The position numbers and the translations under genes were made by a program. The notes beneath the pieces were generated by a model. The model was not told where the DNA came from. It saw nothing but the letters and a program-made list of their open reading frames with translations, and ran no database searches. Of a stretch of DNA of 64,000 nucleotides, positions 21,951 through 32,499 are shown piece by piece. Origin of the DNA: Ampullaceana balthica. Its lineage: Eukaryota > Mollusca > Gastropoda > Lymnaeidae. Positions within the stretch are counted from its first letter, which is position 1. Each line of letters begins with the position of its first letter. The stretch is taken from contig CALYLW010001222.1 in assembly GCA_944989445.1 (NCBI GenBank), forward strand, positions 200,350 through 264,349, written 5' to 3'.

Positions 21951-22466
21951 TCCCTTATATTAACTTCACCGGCGTCTCTCTCTCTCTCTCTGTCTCTCTG
22001 TCTGTCATCATCTCATGGGCTCGGCGGGCGGAAAAACAAAAGTCGAAAATGACCCACTTCCAATGATCCGATCGAACTGAAATTTGGCACACGGACCCGT
22101 CTTACCTAACAATGCATCGTATCAAAATTTCAGATCGATCGAACGTACCGTAATTAAATTAATGCATTTTTAGTTTATCCTTATATGAGGTATGTAATTT
22201 AAATTCACGATTTGTTATTGTTTTTTTGCCACGTGAAAGTTTGAGCATTGAGGCGACCCAACGAAACGACGGTGCGCTTTTGTTTACATTTTACGTGTCA
22301 CTCTGAGCTCGGTCAAGCGAATCGGTGACCAGACTTTTCCCCTCTCCCCCTCCCACCCACCCCTCCCCCCTAGGGTTATGAAGCAAACTTGTGTTAAGAC
22401 AGATTCAGTCTGTAAATGTTTGAAAATAATCAATACTGTTAGTTATGTCTCATATATAAGGGATTT
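21948..22466 (+). mobile_element. AAATCCCTTATAT element, array 1 copy 1
   Basis: The element starts AAATCCCTTATATTAACTTC and ends CATATATAAGGGATTT. The body has a CT microsatellite, GATCCGATCGAACTGAAAT, a GATCGATCGAACG block and AATCGGTGACCAG. A linker of about 35 bp with AAAAACTTTGTTTTTACGGG joins it to the next copy. Confidence 0.88.
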
Positions 22467-22501
22467 ATAGTCAAAAACTTTGTTTTTACGGGTTTGTTTT
22501 T

Positions 22502-22938
22502 AAATCCCTTATATTAACTTCGCGGCCGTCTCTCTCTCTCTGTCTTGGGCTCGGCGGGCGGAAAAACAGAAGTCAAAAATGACCCACTTCCCATGATCCG
22601 ATCGAACTGAAATTTGGCACACGGACCCGTCTGACCTAACAATGCATCGTATCAAAATTTCAGATCGATCGAACGTACCGTAATTAAATTAATGCATTTT
22701 TAGTTTATCCTTATATGAGGTATGTAATTCAAAATTCACTGTTTGTTATTTTATTTTTTCTTCCAGTTCCACGTGAGTTTGAGTTGACGCCGACCGTGGT
22801 GTTGACGCCGACCGTCGTGCCGACACCCCCTCACATCCCACCCCCATTTATTAAAGACAAGGGACATCACTCGGTGTCAGTCTGTAAATGTTTGAAAATA
22901 ATCAATACTGTTAGTTATGTCTCATATATAAGGGATTT
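22502..22938 (+). mobile_element. AAATCCCTTATAT element, array 1 copy 2
   Basis: This is a 437-bp copy with the same termini. Its middle differs from copies 1 and 3: the TTTACATTTTACGTGTCAC block is replaced by a GTTGACGCCGACCGTSGTG repeat and CACATCCCACCCCC, giving two alternating subtypes. Confidence 0.88.
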
Positions 22939-22976
22939 ATAGTCAAAAACTTTGTTTTTACGGGTTTTGTTTTATT

Positions 22977-23479
22977 AAATCCCTTATATTAACTTCACCG
23001 GCGTCTCTCTCTCTCTCTCTCTGTCTGTCTTGGGCGGGCGGAAAAACAGAAGTCAAAAATGACTCCACTTCCCATGATCCGATCGAACTGAAATTTGGCA
23101 CACGGACCCGTCTAACCTAACAATGCATCGTATCAAAATTTCAGATCGATCGAACGTACCGTAATTAAATTAATGCATTTTTAGTTTATCCTTATATGAG
23201 GTATGTAATTTAAATTCACTGTTTGTTATTGTTTTTTTCCCACGTGAAATTTTGAGCTGACGCATTGAGGCGACCCAACGAAGCGACGGGGCGCTTTTGT
23301 TTACATTTTACGTGTCACTCTGAGCTCGGTCAAGCGAATCGGTGACCAGACTTTTCCCCTCCCACCCACCCCTCCCCCCCCCCTAGGGTTATGAAGCAAA
23401 GTTGAGTTAAGACAGATTCAGTCTGTAAATGTTTGAAAATAATCAATACTGTTAGTTATGTCTCATACATAAGGGATTT
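22977..23479 (+). mobile_element. AAATCCCTTATAT element, array 1 copy 3
   Basis: This 503-bp copy is closest to copy 1, sharing the GGCGACCCAACGAAG and CTCGGTCAAGCGAATCGG blocks. The inner end reads CATACATAAGGGATTT. Confidence 0.88.
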
Positions 23480-23516
23480 ATAGTCAAAAACTTTGTTTTT
23501 ACGGGTTTGTTTTATT

Positions 23517-23952
23517 AAATCCCTTATATTAACTACACCGCCGTCTCTCTCTCTCTCTGTCTGTCTGTCTTGGGCGGGCGGAAAAACAAAAGTAAAAAAT
23601 GACCCACTTTCCCGTGATCCGATCAAGCTGAAATTCGGCACACGGACCCTGTCTGACCTAACAATGCATCGTATCAAAATTTCAGATCGATCGAACGTAC
23701 CGTAATTAAATTAATGCATTTTTAGTTTATCCTTATATGAGGTATGTATTTCAATTTCACTGTTTGTTATTGTTTTTTTTCCCCACGTGAGATTTTGAGT
23801 TGATGCTTTGACGCGACCCATCGAAGTAAAGGCGTGCTTTTGTTTACATTTTACGTATCATGCTGAGCTCGCCTAGGGTTATGAAGCAAAGTTGAGTTAA
23901 GAGTTTGAAAATAATCAATACTGTTAGTTATGTCTCATAAAATAAGGGATTT
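23517..23952 (+). mobile_element. AAATCCCTTATAT element, array 1 copy 4
   Basis: A 436-bp copy with an internal deletion of the GGTGACCAG/polyC block. The linker after it (ACTTTGTTTTTACGGG) runs into unrelated sequence, so the array ends here. Confidence 0.85.
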
Positions 23953-24119
23953 ATAGTCAAAAACTTTGTTTTTACGGGTTTGTTTTTTTAAAATATTTTT
24001 TACCTCTATTTATTTTACCAAACACCTCATCACATACCGCCCAACGTTTAATAACAAAGCGATGAGGTCACGGGGTGAACTCACCACTAGAAACGAAACT
24101 ACGGCAGGCGGGTACAGAT

Positions 24120-24330
24120 GCTTATAGAAAGATAAACTAAGAAATGTAATTTAATTACTGTACATTCGATCGATCTGAAATTTTGATACTATGTATTGTC
24201 ATCCAAGATCTATCTGTGGTAAAATTTTGAGCTCTATAGAACCATCAGAAGTGGCTTAATTTTACGTTGGCAGATTTGAAAAATTGTTGGACAAACACAC
24301 AGGAACGAAAGCGAGTTAATAAAACGTGGT
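24120..24330 (-). repeat. Divergent fragment of the array-element core
   Basis: AAACTAAGAAATGTAATTTA, TACATTCGATCGATCTGAAA and TTTTGAGCTC reproduce the inner core of the arrayed elements in reverse orientation, but with other ends (AAAACGTGG). A similar fragment occurs at 24800-25030. Confidence 0.6.
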
Positions 24331-24478
24331 TAAAATAAATAGTAGTAAAAATAAAATAATGTAAAAAAATCTTTTTTCTAAAGTGGTAAAAAGAAAGAGT
24401 ATTCATTACAAATTTATGTATAATTAAAAAAACACCAAAATTTTCCCTAACGGAAAATTGAACCTCGTACCCCCTTCT

Positions 24479-24760
24479 TCTTATTCTTATCTATACAGAC
24501 GCTCCTTCTATGCAGAAGATAATTGCGTCCACAGACCATGACGGATAATCTGTTGGCAAGTGATGCAGCGTTCACAGGCCACGGCTATGAGGGTTCCACG
24601 CATTACCCAGCCGCCTAACTAGTGTTAGGCACCCATTCGGAGATGGGTGACTCAGTGACGCCCTAGCCCCCGGGAACAAATCCTTGCCTTCACTTAGATT
24701 CGAACCCGTGACCATCGGTACACCAGTCGAGCGCGCTGCCACTCGACCACCGTGTCCCCA
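24479..24760 (-). mobile_element. tRNA-derived SINE, copy 1
   Basis: On the minus strand the head has an A box (TGGTCGAGTGGC, about 24739-24750) and B box (GGTTCGAATCT, 24696-24706) of a tRNA-like pol III promoter. The body includes GCGGCTGGGTAATGCGTGG. The 3' end GGACGCAATTATCTTCTGCA...GAGCGTCTG plus (GATAAG)n matches the LINE tails at 37.8 and 46.8 kb. It is 85-90% like copy 2 by eye. Confidence 0.93.
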
Positions 24761-24799
24761 TGTCGGCAATCGATCACGCATATATTTCATATAGACAAA

Positions 24800-25062
24800 A
24801 ACTAAAAAACTAAAAGTGCATTAATTTAATTACGGTACATTCGATTGATCTGAAATTTTGACACAATGCATTGTCATCCACGATCTATATGTTGTAAAAT
24901 TTTGAGATCTCTAGGACCATCAGAAGTGGTTTAATTTTATGTTTCAAGATTTGAAGGAAGGGTGGATGGATACAACATACAAACAGTGTGACTTAAATAA
25001 AAGCGTGTAATAAGATTTTTAATAAAATAATGTAAAAAATATTTTTTTTAAACACGCTTTTA
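24800..25062 (-). repeat. Divergent array-element core with AAAGCGTGT termini
   Basis: The core (AATTACGGTACATTCGATTG, ACCATCAGAAGTGG) matches the segment at 24120-24330. It ends in an inverted pair AAATAAAAGCGTGT / ACACGCTTTTATTT near 24996-25056. Confidence 0.55.
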
Positions 25063-25501
25063 TTTACACATAGAAAGTGCACTAAAAAGAAGAAAATAAA
25101 AATTTTCTATGAAAACAGGTGAAATCGTTGAACCTATCTACTGCACATAAAAGCGTTGGACGCCCATCACAAATCATTTATCATTGCAACTATTCTCTTA
25201 CATATAGATACATATTTCTAATTAATGTGATAGTAGCATTTATATGATCAAAGTTGTGAAACTTTTACTGTTTATTAATATTCATACAAATTTGTTTTTA
25301 TGTTTCGCAGCCTTGTACACGATAGAGAGTTGTGATGAGCGCCACACGCTTTTATAACTAATGGAAACCCGTTCAAAAATTTAAGATCGCTCAAAAAGGC
25401 ATCGATTTGTTTGGAAAATTTAGTGGTATACGCCACAGATGACGCTTTTATATGAAAACTACACACAAAAACACATCACAGCTGGGCCGAATAATATGTG
25501 C

Positions 25502-26740
25502 CAGAGGCGTCGCTATTGTTGGTGTCACCCGGGGCTGTAGCTCTTGGTGTCACCCCCCCCCCTCACGACTTGACCCATAAATCTCCTCGAGACTGCCAAA
25601 TATCGGGAACACACATATTCTTTAGTAACGTTTGAAAATATAGATCAAATGTTTGTTACAAAGGCATTAGGAGAAAAGTTGAATTTAAAGTCGATAGGTA
25701 AAATAGTGTAACATTTAAAAACGAAGAACTAAATAGAAAAAAATGTTAATTTAAAAAAAAATTTAACATACAATTATTAATTTTAGGTAATACGGTTATA
25801 TAACTGTAATATTTTCAAATTTCACAAACTTGCATCTACATTGCGTTTCATTAAAATTTACAACAATTACATTACATTACCAAAATTAGATTATATTACC
25901 AGCCATTACAGTACAACTTCAAATGAGGTAAGGTTGTAACCGTTCTGTTTTGGGTTTGCAAAATCAGCAACTATCAGAATAATATATAATAATTCAAAAT
26001 AATGACATTAAATATATTTTTAAAAATCAGAATTTAGCTTTTCTGGCCTTTAAAACTGAAAACTTGTTAATTACGTCATCGAAATCTATTTCTTGTGCCG
26101 AATCACTCTCAATGGATAACATGGAAAGATCAGAAAGCCTTGACTGCCCCATTGTAGATCGCAAATAATTCTTTACAAGCTTTAGCTTTGAAAAACTCCT
26201 TTCACATGAAGCCACAGACACAGATTGTAACAAATAATCGTAAACTCAATGTGAGATAGGGGAGAGATTCTATGAAGTCCCATTCAGCTAAAAATTTCAA
26301 AACGTCAAGTACGGACCAGTCTTCAGCCTCTTTGAGATCGATCTCTGCTGCCTCCAGGTGCCTTCTCAGCCTTGGTATTTCTAATAAAAGCTCTTCCTCT
26401 GACAACTCATCATAGAAAGTGGACAACCTTGGAATGGACTTTAGTAATTCTTCTTCAGTGGCAGATATCAAGCTTTTGGCTTGAACAGCCTCAAACATGG
26501 TTGCTACTTCCTTGATTGCACTTGATCTAATCTGGAGTTCAGAATGGAAACGATCAATACACTCAAACATCGACCTTTTGTTTTCTTCTTCCAGAGTTAG
26601 TGCAGCATCTCTTGTTTTCTCACCTGTCACCCTTTTCTTCAACCTGGGTCTGTTCTCTGCCGAAATTCCAAGTTGTTCTGATTTTAAAAAGCGCGTGTTC
26701 AATTGACTGCTCTACTAGATGATTGCGCTGCTCGTACAGA
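25502..26740 (-). mobile_element. Truncated ZMYM1-like hAT element
   Basis: The left terminus CAGAGGCGTCGCTATTGTTG followed by GTGTCACCCGGGG resembles the hAT ends at 49026 and 49274 (CAGTGGCGTAGCTA...CCCGGGG). The transposase C-terminus is read on the minus strand. The right end is missing, and the element is replaced near 26740 by sequence leading into the LINE hairpin. Confidence 0.8.
26027..26702 (-). pseudogene. hAT transposase C-terminal half, one frameshift
   Basis: The segment includes the dimerisation-domain motif SVASCERSFSKLKLVKNYLR followed by STMGQSRLSDLSMLSIE, close to zinc-finger MYM-type 1-like transposases. The two frames (26702-26202 and 26233-26027) join near 26225 by a single frameshift. 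Upstream, ENKRSMFECIDRFHSELQIR and a helical region are intact. The N-terminal BED and TTF parts are absent. Confidence 0.88.
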
Positions 26741-26850
26741 AATAGTCTCTAAGTCTCTAGCTGTCAAGTGTTAAGCCCTTAGTTTGAAGGTACAGCTGTG
26801 TAAGATTGACTTTCTCAAGTACATTACACCAAAAGTAGAAGTAGCACAGT

Positions 26851-26968
26851 ATGGCGAGTAGGTGTGGGGGACAGCCGATTTTTACCAGGATTTGGAATAG
26901 CCCGTCAGTCGCAACGGGCTATTCCAAATCCTGGTAAAAATCGGTTGTCCCCCAACCCTACTCGCCAT
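26851..26968. repeat. 55-bp-arm hairpin at the 5' end of a LINE
   Basis: Arms 26851-26905 and 26914-26968 are reverse complements with about three mismatches around an 8-nt loop. The right arm is the start of the LINE reverse-transcriptase frame (GLFQILVKIGCPP). The left arm is an antisense copy of the same bases. Confidence 0.93.
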
Positions 26969-28158
26969 CATCAGACAGTTCCATGATAATATGCAGGGCA
27001 CAGTGCAGTTCGATGGAGCTACGTCAGCAGCCTTTCCTGTCAGCAGCGGAGTTAAACAAGGTTGTGTACTTGCACCTACACTGTTCGCAATATTCTTCTC
27101 TGTACTGCTTCGATACGCATTCAAGGATAGCAGTGATGGAATCTGGTTACACACCAAAGCAGATGGTGGACTTTTCAACACTGCTCTCCTCCGAGCCAAG
27201 ACCAAAACGACAGATATCCTAATTAGTGAGCTACTCTTTACGGATGATGCGGCATTAACAGCACACACAGAAACTGGTTTGCAACAATTCGTGTAAGGCT
27301 TCTCCAATGCCTGCAAACAATTTGGTCTGCAAATCAGCTTGAAAAAGACAAACATCATGGCCCAAGACACACAACCTCCTCCTACCATCAATATCGAAAA
27401 TGAAAACTTGGAGGTTGTGGACAGCTTCACCTACTTGGGTTCCAAGGTCTCCAATACATTGTCCATTGAAGAGGAAATAAACAGTAGAATTGACAAGGCA
27501 ATGGTTAAATTAAGCAAACGGGTCTGGCAAAACACCAAGTTAACAGAGAAAACCAAACTGTGTGTCTATAAAGCCTGCGTCATTAGTACACTGCTATACG
27601 GGAGCGAGACATGGACCACTTATACATCCCAAGAGCGCAAGCTTAATAGCTTCCACTTGAGATGCCTGCGACGCATCCTAGACATTAAATGGCTAGACAA
27701 GGTGCCTAATACTGAGGTCCTAATGCGTGCCAATACCCAAAGCATGTTCTCAATCCTTAGTGAAAGACGCCTGAGATGGCTAGGACATGTTAAAAGAATG
27801 AGCCCTGGCCGGATCCCTAAGGATCTGCTATATGGAGAACTGACATTGGGAAAGTGGAAGACAGGTCGCCCATGCCTGCGATTTAAAGATGTCTGCCAAA
27901 GGGACATGAAAGCAGGAAGAATACGCACAAGCGGCTGGGAGTGTGAGGCAGAAGACCGATCTACGTGGCGCACAGTTGTCAAAGAGGGCGTCAAAGTAGC
28001 CTAGGAGCGAAGGATGGAGGAGGCTACATACAGAAGAGCTAGGAGAAAGGCCAAAACATTTGGTAGCACAGAATTCGTGTGTAAAAGCTGTGGTAAAGAC
28101 TGTCGCTCAAGGATAGGACTGCACAGCCACTCGAGGAAATGCAACCCAACTCAACAGT
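26914..28158 (+). pseudogene. LINE reverse-transcriptase C-terminal half with C-terminal zinc finger
   Basis: One frame runs from GLFQILVKIGCPP to a terminal stop at 28156-28158, interrupted by in-frame TAA (27294) and TAG (28002). Motifs: QGTVQFDG, SSGVKQGCVLAPTLFAIFFS (RT motif B region), ELLFTDDAALTAHT (catalytic Y/FxDD as FTDD), LEVVDSFTYLGSKVS, LLYGSETWT, and RLRWLGHVKRM. A final CKSCGKDC...HSHSRKC finger follows. The N-terminal endonuclease and RT start are lost by 5' truncation. The exact non-LTR clade is not assigned. Confidence 0.92.
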
Positions 28159-28169
28159 GATGCACCATC

Positions 28170-28213
28170 GTCTCGCGAGACAGAGACGGCGGTGAAGTTA
28201 ATATAAGGGATTT
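28170..28213 (-). mobile_element. AAATCCCTTATAT element, array 2 partial copy
   Basis: Only the GAGACGGCGGTGAAGTTAAT and ATAAGGGATTT end remains, directly abutting the LINE 3' end. The linker GACCCGTAAAAACAAAG follows. Confidence 0.8.
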
Positions 28214-28251
28214 AAATAAAAAAGACCCGTAAAAACAAAGTTTTTGACTAT

Positions 28252-28683
28252 AAATCCCTTATATATGAGACAGAACTAAAAGTATTGATTATGTTCCAAC
28301 GCGACAAACATTTACAGACTGACAACGAGTCATGTCCCCTGTCTTTAATAAAGGGGGATGGGACGTGAGGGGGTGTCGGCACGACGGTCGACGTCAACGC
28401 GTCAACTCAAACTCTCACGTGCAAAAAAAAACAATAAAAAACAGTGAATTTGAATTACATACGTTATATAAGGATAAACTAAAAATGCATTAATTTAATT
28501 ACGGTACGTTCGATCGATCTGACATTTCAATACGATGCATTGTTAGGTGAGACGGATCCATGTGCCAAATTTTAGCTCGATCGCATCACGGAAAGTGGGT
28601 CATTTTTTACTCTTGTTTTTCCGCCCGACCGACGTACGAAGAGATGACGAGAAACAAGATTTCGAAGTAAATATAAGGGATTT
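28252..28683 (-). mobile_element. AAATCCCTTATAT element, array 2 copy 1
   Basis: A 432-bp copy in the orientation opposite to array 1, of the shorter subtype (GGGACGTGAGGGGGTGTCGG, GACGTCAACGCG). It ends ATATAAGGGATTT. Confidence 0.87.
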
Positions 28684-28771
28684 TTAAAAAATAATTATAT
28701 ATAATTCATAGAATGAAAGAAAAATGACTGAGGTAATAAAACAAACCCGTAAAAACAAAGTTTTTGACTAT

Positions 28772-29275
28772 AAATCCCTTATATATGAGTCATACTTAAA
28801 AGTATTGATCATCTTAAAACGCGACACACATTTACAGACTGTATCTGCCTTAACTCCTGCTGTATAACCGGGGGGGGGGTGTGGGAGAGGTCAAATGTCT
28901 GGTCACCGATCGCTCGACCGAGCTCAGCGTGACACATAAAATGTAAACAAAAGCACGCCTGTACTTCGATGGGTCGCATCAACGCGCGAACTGAGCTCTC
29001 ACGTGAAAATAAAAAAACCGTGAAATTGAATTACATACCTCTTATTGAGATAAACTAAAAATGCATTAATTTAATTACGGTACGTTCGATCGATCTGAAC
29101 TTTTGATACGATACATTGTTAGGTGACACGGGTCCGTGTGCCAAATTTCAGCTCGATGGCTTCACGGGAAGTGGGTCATTTTTTACTTTTGTTTTTCCGC
29201 CCTCCCTCCCGACCGACCGCGAACCCAAGACAGAGAGACAGAGAGAGACGGCGGTGAAGCTAATATAAGGGATTT
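28772..29275 (-). mobile_element. AAATCCCTTATAT element, array 2 copy 2
   Basis: A 504-bp copy of the longer subtype, with GGTCACCGATCGCTCGACCG and a GTAAACAAAAGCACGCC block. It is preceded by the conserved linker. Confidence 0.87.
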
Positions 29276-29314
29276 AATTTAAAAAAAACACGTAAAAACA
29301 AAGTTTTTGACTAT

Positions 29315-29804
29315 AAATCCCTTATATATGAGACATAATTAACAGTATTGATAATTTTCAAACGCGACAAACATTTACAGACTGAATCTGTCTTAACTCA
29401 ACTTTGCTTCATAACCCTGTGGGAGAGGGGAAAAGTCTGGTCACCGATCGCTGATCCGAGCTCAGCGTGACACGTGAAATGTAAACAAAAGCACGCCGGT
29501 ACTTCATGGGTCGCGTCAAAGCGTCAACTCAAACTCTCACGTGGAAAAAAAACAATAACAAACATTGAATTTGAATTACATACGTTATATAAGGATAAAA
29601 TAAAAATGCATTAATTTATCTGAAATTTTGATACGATGCATTGTTAGGTGAGACGGGTCCGTGTGCCATATTTCAGCTCGATCGGATCACGGGAAGTGGG
29701 TCATTGTTTACTTTTGTTTTTCCGCCCGCCCAAGACAGAGAGACAGACAGAGAAAGATGACGACAGAGAGACAGAGACGGCCGTGAAGTTAATATAAGGA
29801 ATTT
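29315..29804 (-). mobile_element. AAATCCCTTATAT element, array 2 copy 3
   Basis: A 490-bp copy of the longer subtype. Its last terminus is mutated (ATATAAGGAATTT). Beyond it the sequence is unique. Confidence 0.85.
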
Positions 29805-29976
29805 AAAAATAGCAACATGTGCTTATTTGTAATTATCTACCCTGAACTTGATGAACTAACAGTTTCAGTTTAATGAAATGCTATTTGTTGAAAGATTTCA
29901 AAAGACAGCGGGTTTATCATGAATATGAGTCATGGGGCTCTCAGTTCAATGTGTTGATTCATTTGTCAGCATCCGT

Positions 29977-30270
29977 GCCATCATATTCTGATCATAACTA
30001 AGCTTTGGCTAGGCCTGTCCACTCTAGTTTACCATGCCGGTCTGTTGGCAAGTGACGCAGGTTCGAACCTGTGCTCATCATATTCTGAACATAACTAAGC
30101 TTTGGCTAGGCCTGTCCACTCTAGTTTACCATGCCGGTCTGTTGGCAAGTGACGCAGGTTCGAACCCGTGCCCATCATATTCTGAACATATCTAAGCTTT
30201 GGCTAGGCCTGTCCACTCTAGTTTACCATGCCGGTCTGTTGGCAAGTGACGCAGGTTCGAACCCATGCCC
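29977..30270. repeat. 97-bp tandem triplication carrying a SINE B-box segment
   Basis: The unit AACTAAGCTTTGGCTAGGCC...GGCAAGTGACGCAGGTTCGA repeats three times at 97-bp spacing. Each copy contains the SINE-like GGTTCGAACC motif. Confidence 0.9.
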
Positions 30271-30316
30271 ATCGGTACGCCAGCCCAGTGCGCATGTCAC
30301 TCGACCACCGTTCCCC
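30236..30316 (-). mobile_element. SINE head fragment (tRNA-like promoter)
   Basis: On the minus strand GGTGGTCGAGTGACATGCGC (A-box region) and GGGTTCGAACC (B box) resemble the head of the full SINEs. The body and tail are replaced by the 97-bp tandem unit. Confidence 0.75.
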
Positions 30317-30420
30317 TAGGAGCTCAACTGTACTACTCCTAGGCCCCTTTGATCACTGGGTGTAGAGCAAGTAGTGGCGATTGCTATGAAATTGGTTGTA
30401 GTTAATACCTGGTAGCACTC

Positions 30421-30477
30421 TCACTCTGTTCTCAGACGGGGACATATTTTTCTCATCTTTTGCTCTCTTTCTAAGTC
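30421..30477 (-). CDS. Candidate last coding exon of the unrecognised minus-strand gene
   Basis: After a CAG acceptor, in phase with the exon at 31393-31489, the frame reads DLEREQKMRKICPRLRTE and stops at TGA 30421-30423. The polypyrimidine tract is weak and no AATAAA was noticed close by. A different frame of the same stretch stays open to a GTATTA donor at 30408, so an internal exon is the alternative. Confidence 0.35.
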   Translation of the reverse strand, partial: DLEREQKMRKICPRLRTE

Positions 30478-30546
30478 CTGGTTCATTAAGTCATAGCTAT
30501 TATCAACATACATAATTTGCAATGTATGTCACGTACTGTCAGTGAC

Positions 30547-30765
30547 GCTACTAATTTTAGAAAGCTGCGCACCAAATTATTGCACCAAAAAATAACTCTT
30601 TTCGAACATTCCACATAAAATTGTGCAATATGAAAATAAATGAATAAAATAAATGAAACTTCTGTATTACATTATTTTTTATTATGATGTGTATTTTTTC
30701 AAAATAAATAGATTTCAGCTGAAATTTAACTTCCGTCATTTTTGACGGGTAATACATTAGTAATG
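30547..30765 (-). mobile_element. Helitron-family fragment
   Basis: ATTTTAGAAAGCTGCGCACC and ATAGATTTCAGCTGAA with CTTCCGTCATTTTT match the interior of the Helitron at 32565-33094. No intact ends are present. Confidence 0.6.
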
Positions 30766-30799
30766 TGTATATATGGACGTATCTAATGACACAAAGGCA

Positions 30800-31016
30800 T
30801 TGTGTGTTGTGAGCTGTGAGCTGTGGGCTGTGAGCTGTGTGTTGTGAGCTGTGAGTTGTGTGTTGTGAGTTGTGAGCTGTGTGTTGTGAGCTGTGTGTTG
30901 TGAGCTGTGTGTTGTGAGTTGTGTGTTGTGAGCTGTGAGTTGTGAGCTGTGAGTTGTGAGTTGTGAGCTGTGTGTTGTGTGTTGTGAGCTGTGAGTTGTG
31001 TGCTGTGTATTGTGAG
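30800..31016. repeat. Heptamer array (GTGWGYT)n, about 31 copies
   Basis: GTGAGCT, GTGAGTT and GTGTGTT units alternate at 7-bp spacing. Minus-strand open frames of HNTQLTT type here are artefacts. Confidence 0.95.
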
Positions 31017-31085
31017 TTATTTTGAGGCATTTTAATAACACATGAAACAATAGCGATCAATCGAAAAAGAAATGTATCTTTTGTT

Positions 31086-31362
31086 CATCATAGGTGGCGC
31101 TATCTTCTGACCATCATAGGGGGCGCTATCTTCTGACCATCATAGGTGGCGCTATCTTCTGACCATCATAGGTGGCGCTATCTTCTGACCATCATAGGTG
31201 GCGCTATCTTTTGACCATCATAGGTGGCGCTATCTTTTGATCATCATAGGTGGCGCCATCTTTTGATCATCATAGGTGGCGCTATCTTCTGACCATCATA
31301 GGTGGCGCCATCTTTTGACAATCATAGATGGCGCTATCTTTTGACCATCATAAGTGGCGCCC
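31086..31362. repeat. 26-bp minisatellite, about 10.6 copies
   Basis: CATCATAGGTGGCGCTATCT plus 6 bases repeats, with C/T variants in TTCTGAC. It ends 31 bp before an exon boundary (31393). Confidence 0.95.
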
Positions 31363-31392
31363 TCCCGGCACTGGGAGTCTTGATGGTATTAC

Positions 31393-31489
31393 CTGAAGTC
31401 TGTTAATTTCTCCTGGTTTACTGGCCAAGATTTGTGAGAGAATGTTGTTGCCCTTGTTCACTTTGTATCTGAACACCCAAGGCAGATCC
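31393..31489 (-). CDS. Unrecognised gene, coding exon (DLPWVFRYKVNKGNN)
   Basis: An AACAG acceptor and CAG/GTAATA donor bound 97 nt, phase 2 to 0. The translation is DLPWVFRYKVNKGNNILSQI then LASKPGEINRLQ. The other two frames contain stops. It joins in phase to the exon at 32000-32129. Function unknown. Confidence 0.72.
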
Positions 31490-31637
31490 CTGTTTTGATA
31501 CAGTACAGCTTAAATTAAATCGTTTATTATTTCACAATACATGTATAAATAAAATTGAAACTTCTTTTATATATTTATATCAGCACAACTAAATTTTAAA
31601 ATGAACGCTTTAAAAATCTCAGTTTCCATGCACTCCT

Positions 31638-31725
31638 AATTGGTCGTTAGAATTGGTCGTTAGAATTGGTCGTTAGAATTGGTCGTTAGAATTGGTCGTT
31701 AGAATTGGTCGTTAGAATTGGTCGT
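31638..31725. repeat. 13-bp tandem repeat, about 7 copies
   Basis: AATTGGTCGTTAG repeats without visible change. Confidence 0.95.
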
Positions 31726-31758
31726 CATCTGCCCACACACTCGCTGAACTACGTCAAA

Positions 31759-31950
31759 AATAACTTGGATGTAACTTTGGTGTAACTTTGACGTAACTTT
31801 GATGTAGCTTTGAAGTAACTTGGATGTAACTTTGATGTAGCTTTGGTGTAGCTTTGGTGTAACTTTGATGTAACTTTGACGTAACTTTGATGTAGCTTTG
31901 GTGTAACTTTGACGTAACTTTGGTGTAACTATGGTGTAATTTTGATGTTG
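31759..31950. repeat. 12-bp tandem repeat (AACTTTGATGTA-like), about 16 copies
   Basis: Variants AACTTTGACGT, AGCTTTGGTGT and AACTTTGATGT alternate at 12-bp spacing. Confidence 0.93.
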
Positions 31951-31999
31951 TTATTTTCTTTTGTAACTAATATTTAACCATTTAATATTTTTCAATCAC

Positions 32000-32129
32000 C
32001 TTCTTGATACGACTTTCTTTGGTCGCGGTAGTGAACCGAAGTCATCCCATTTGGTGACCAATGAATGGATGAGGCTTGAGTCATAGACATGACCATTGTC
32101 CACTTTGTGCACGTCTGCTCTAATAGCGT
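32000..32129 (-). CDS. Unrecognised gene, coding exon (DAIRADVHKVDNGHVYDSS)
   Basis: A strong acceptor (TTCTTTCCACCCATCAG) and AG/GTGATT donor bound 130 nt, phase 1 to 2. The translation contains IRADVHKVDNGHVYDSSLIH then SLVTKWDDFGSLPRPKKVVS. A second frame is also open, but it would hit a stop in the next exon. It looks like an ordinary folded protein. I do not recognise the family. Confidence 0.72.
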
Positions 32130-32499
32130 CTGATGGGTGGAAAGAATTCACATGTGTTGAATTATTCACATTTATTTAAGACTTCATGGGATTCTGATTT
32201 TTTTTGTCTGAGATCATTTAATTCACAATTATGTTTACACCCCAACCAATTTCACATGAAAATATAAAAAAAATTAAGAAAAGAAGAAAAAAAAAGTTTA
32301 GTACTTTATTCTAATTTGTTGCGCAAGGATCTCCTACAAAGCTATCCTCGTGACTAATTTGGTAGGCAAGGATCTCCTACACAGCTGTCCTGCCGTATTT
32401 AAACTGTGACTATAAAAGTAACAGCGTCTGTTCGTGTGTTGAGCTTTTTGTCTGCATCTATCAGTTCTTCTATATTCTATAGCTTTAAAAATAAAAAGA

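Noticed and set aside
24479..24760. tRNA gene
   Set aside because: A and B boxes are present, but no complete cloverleaf or acceptor stem is visible, and the body and LINE tail mark it as a SINE. The same applies to 51917-52207.
26882..27430. 182-residue minus-strand open frame
   Set aside because: Shadow of the LINE reverse-transcriptase frame on the plus strand, which carries the RT motifs. The same applies to the 124-residue minus frame at 27620-27994.
30557..31060. 167- and 97-residue frames of HNTQLTT repeats
   Set aside because: Produced by the (GTGWGYT)n array.
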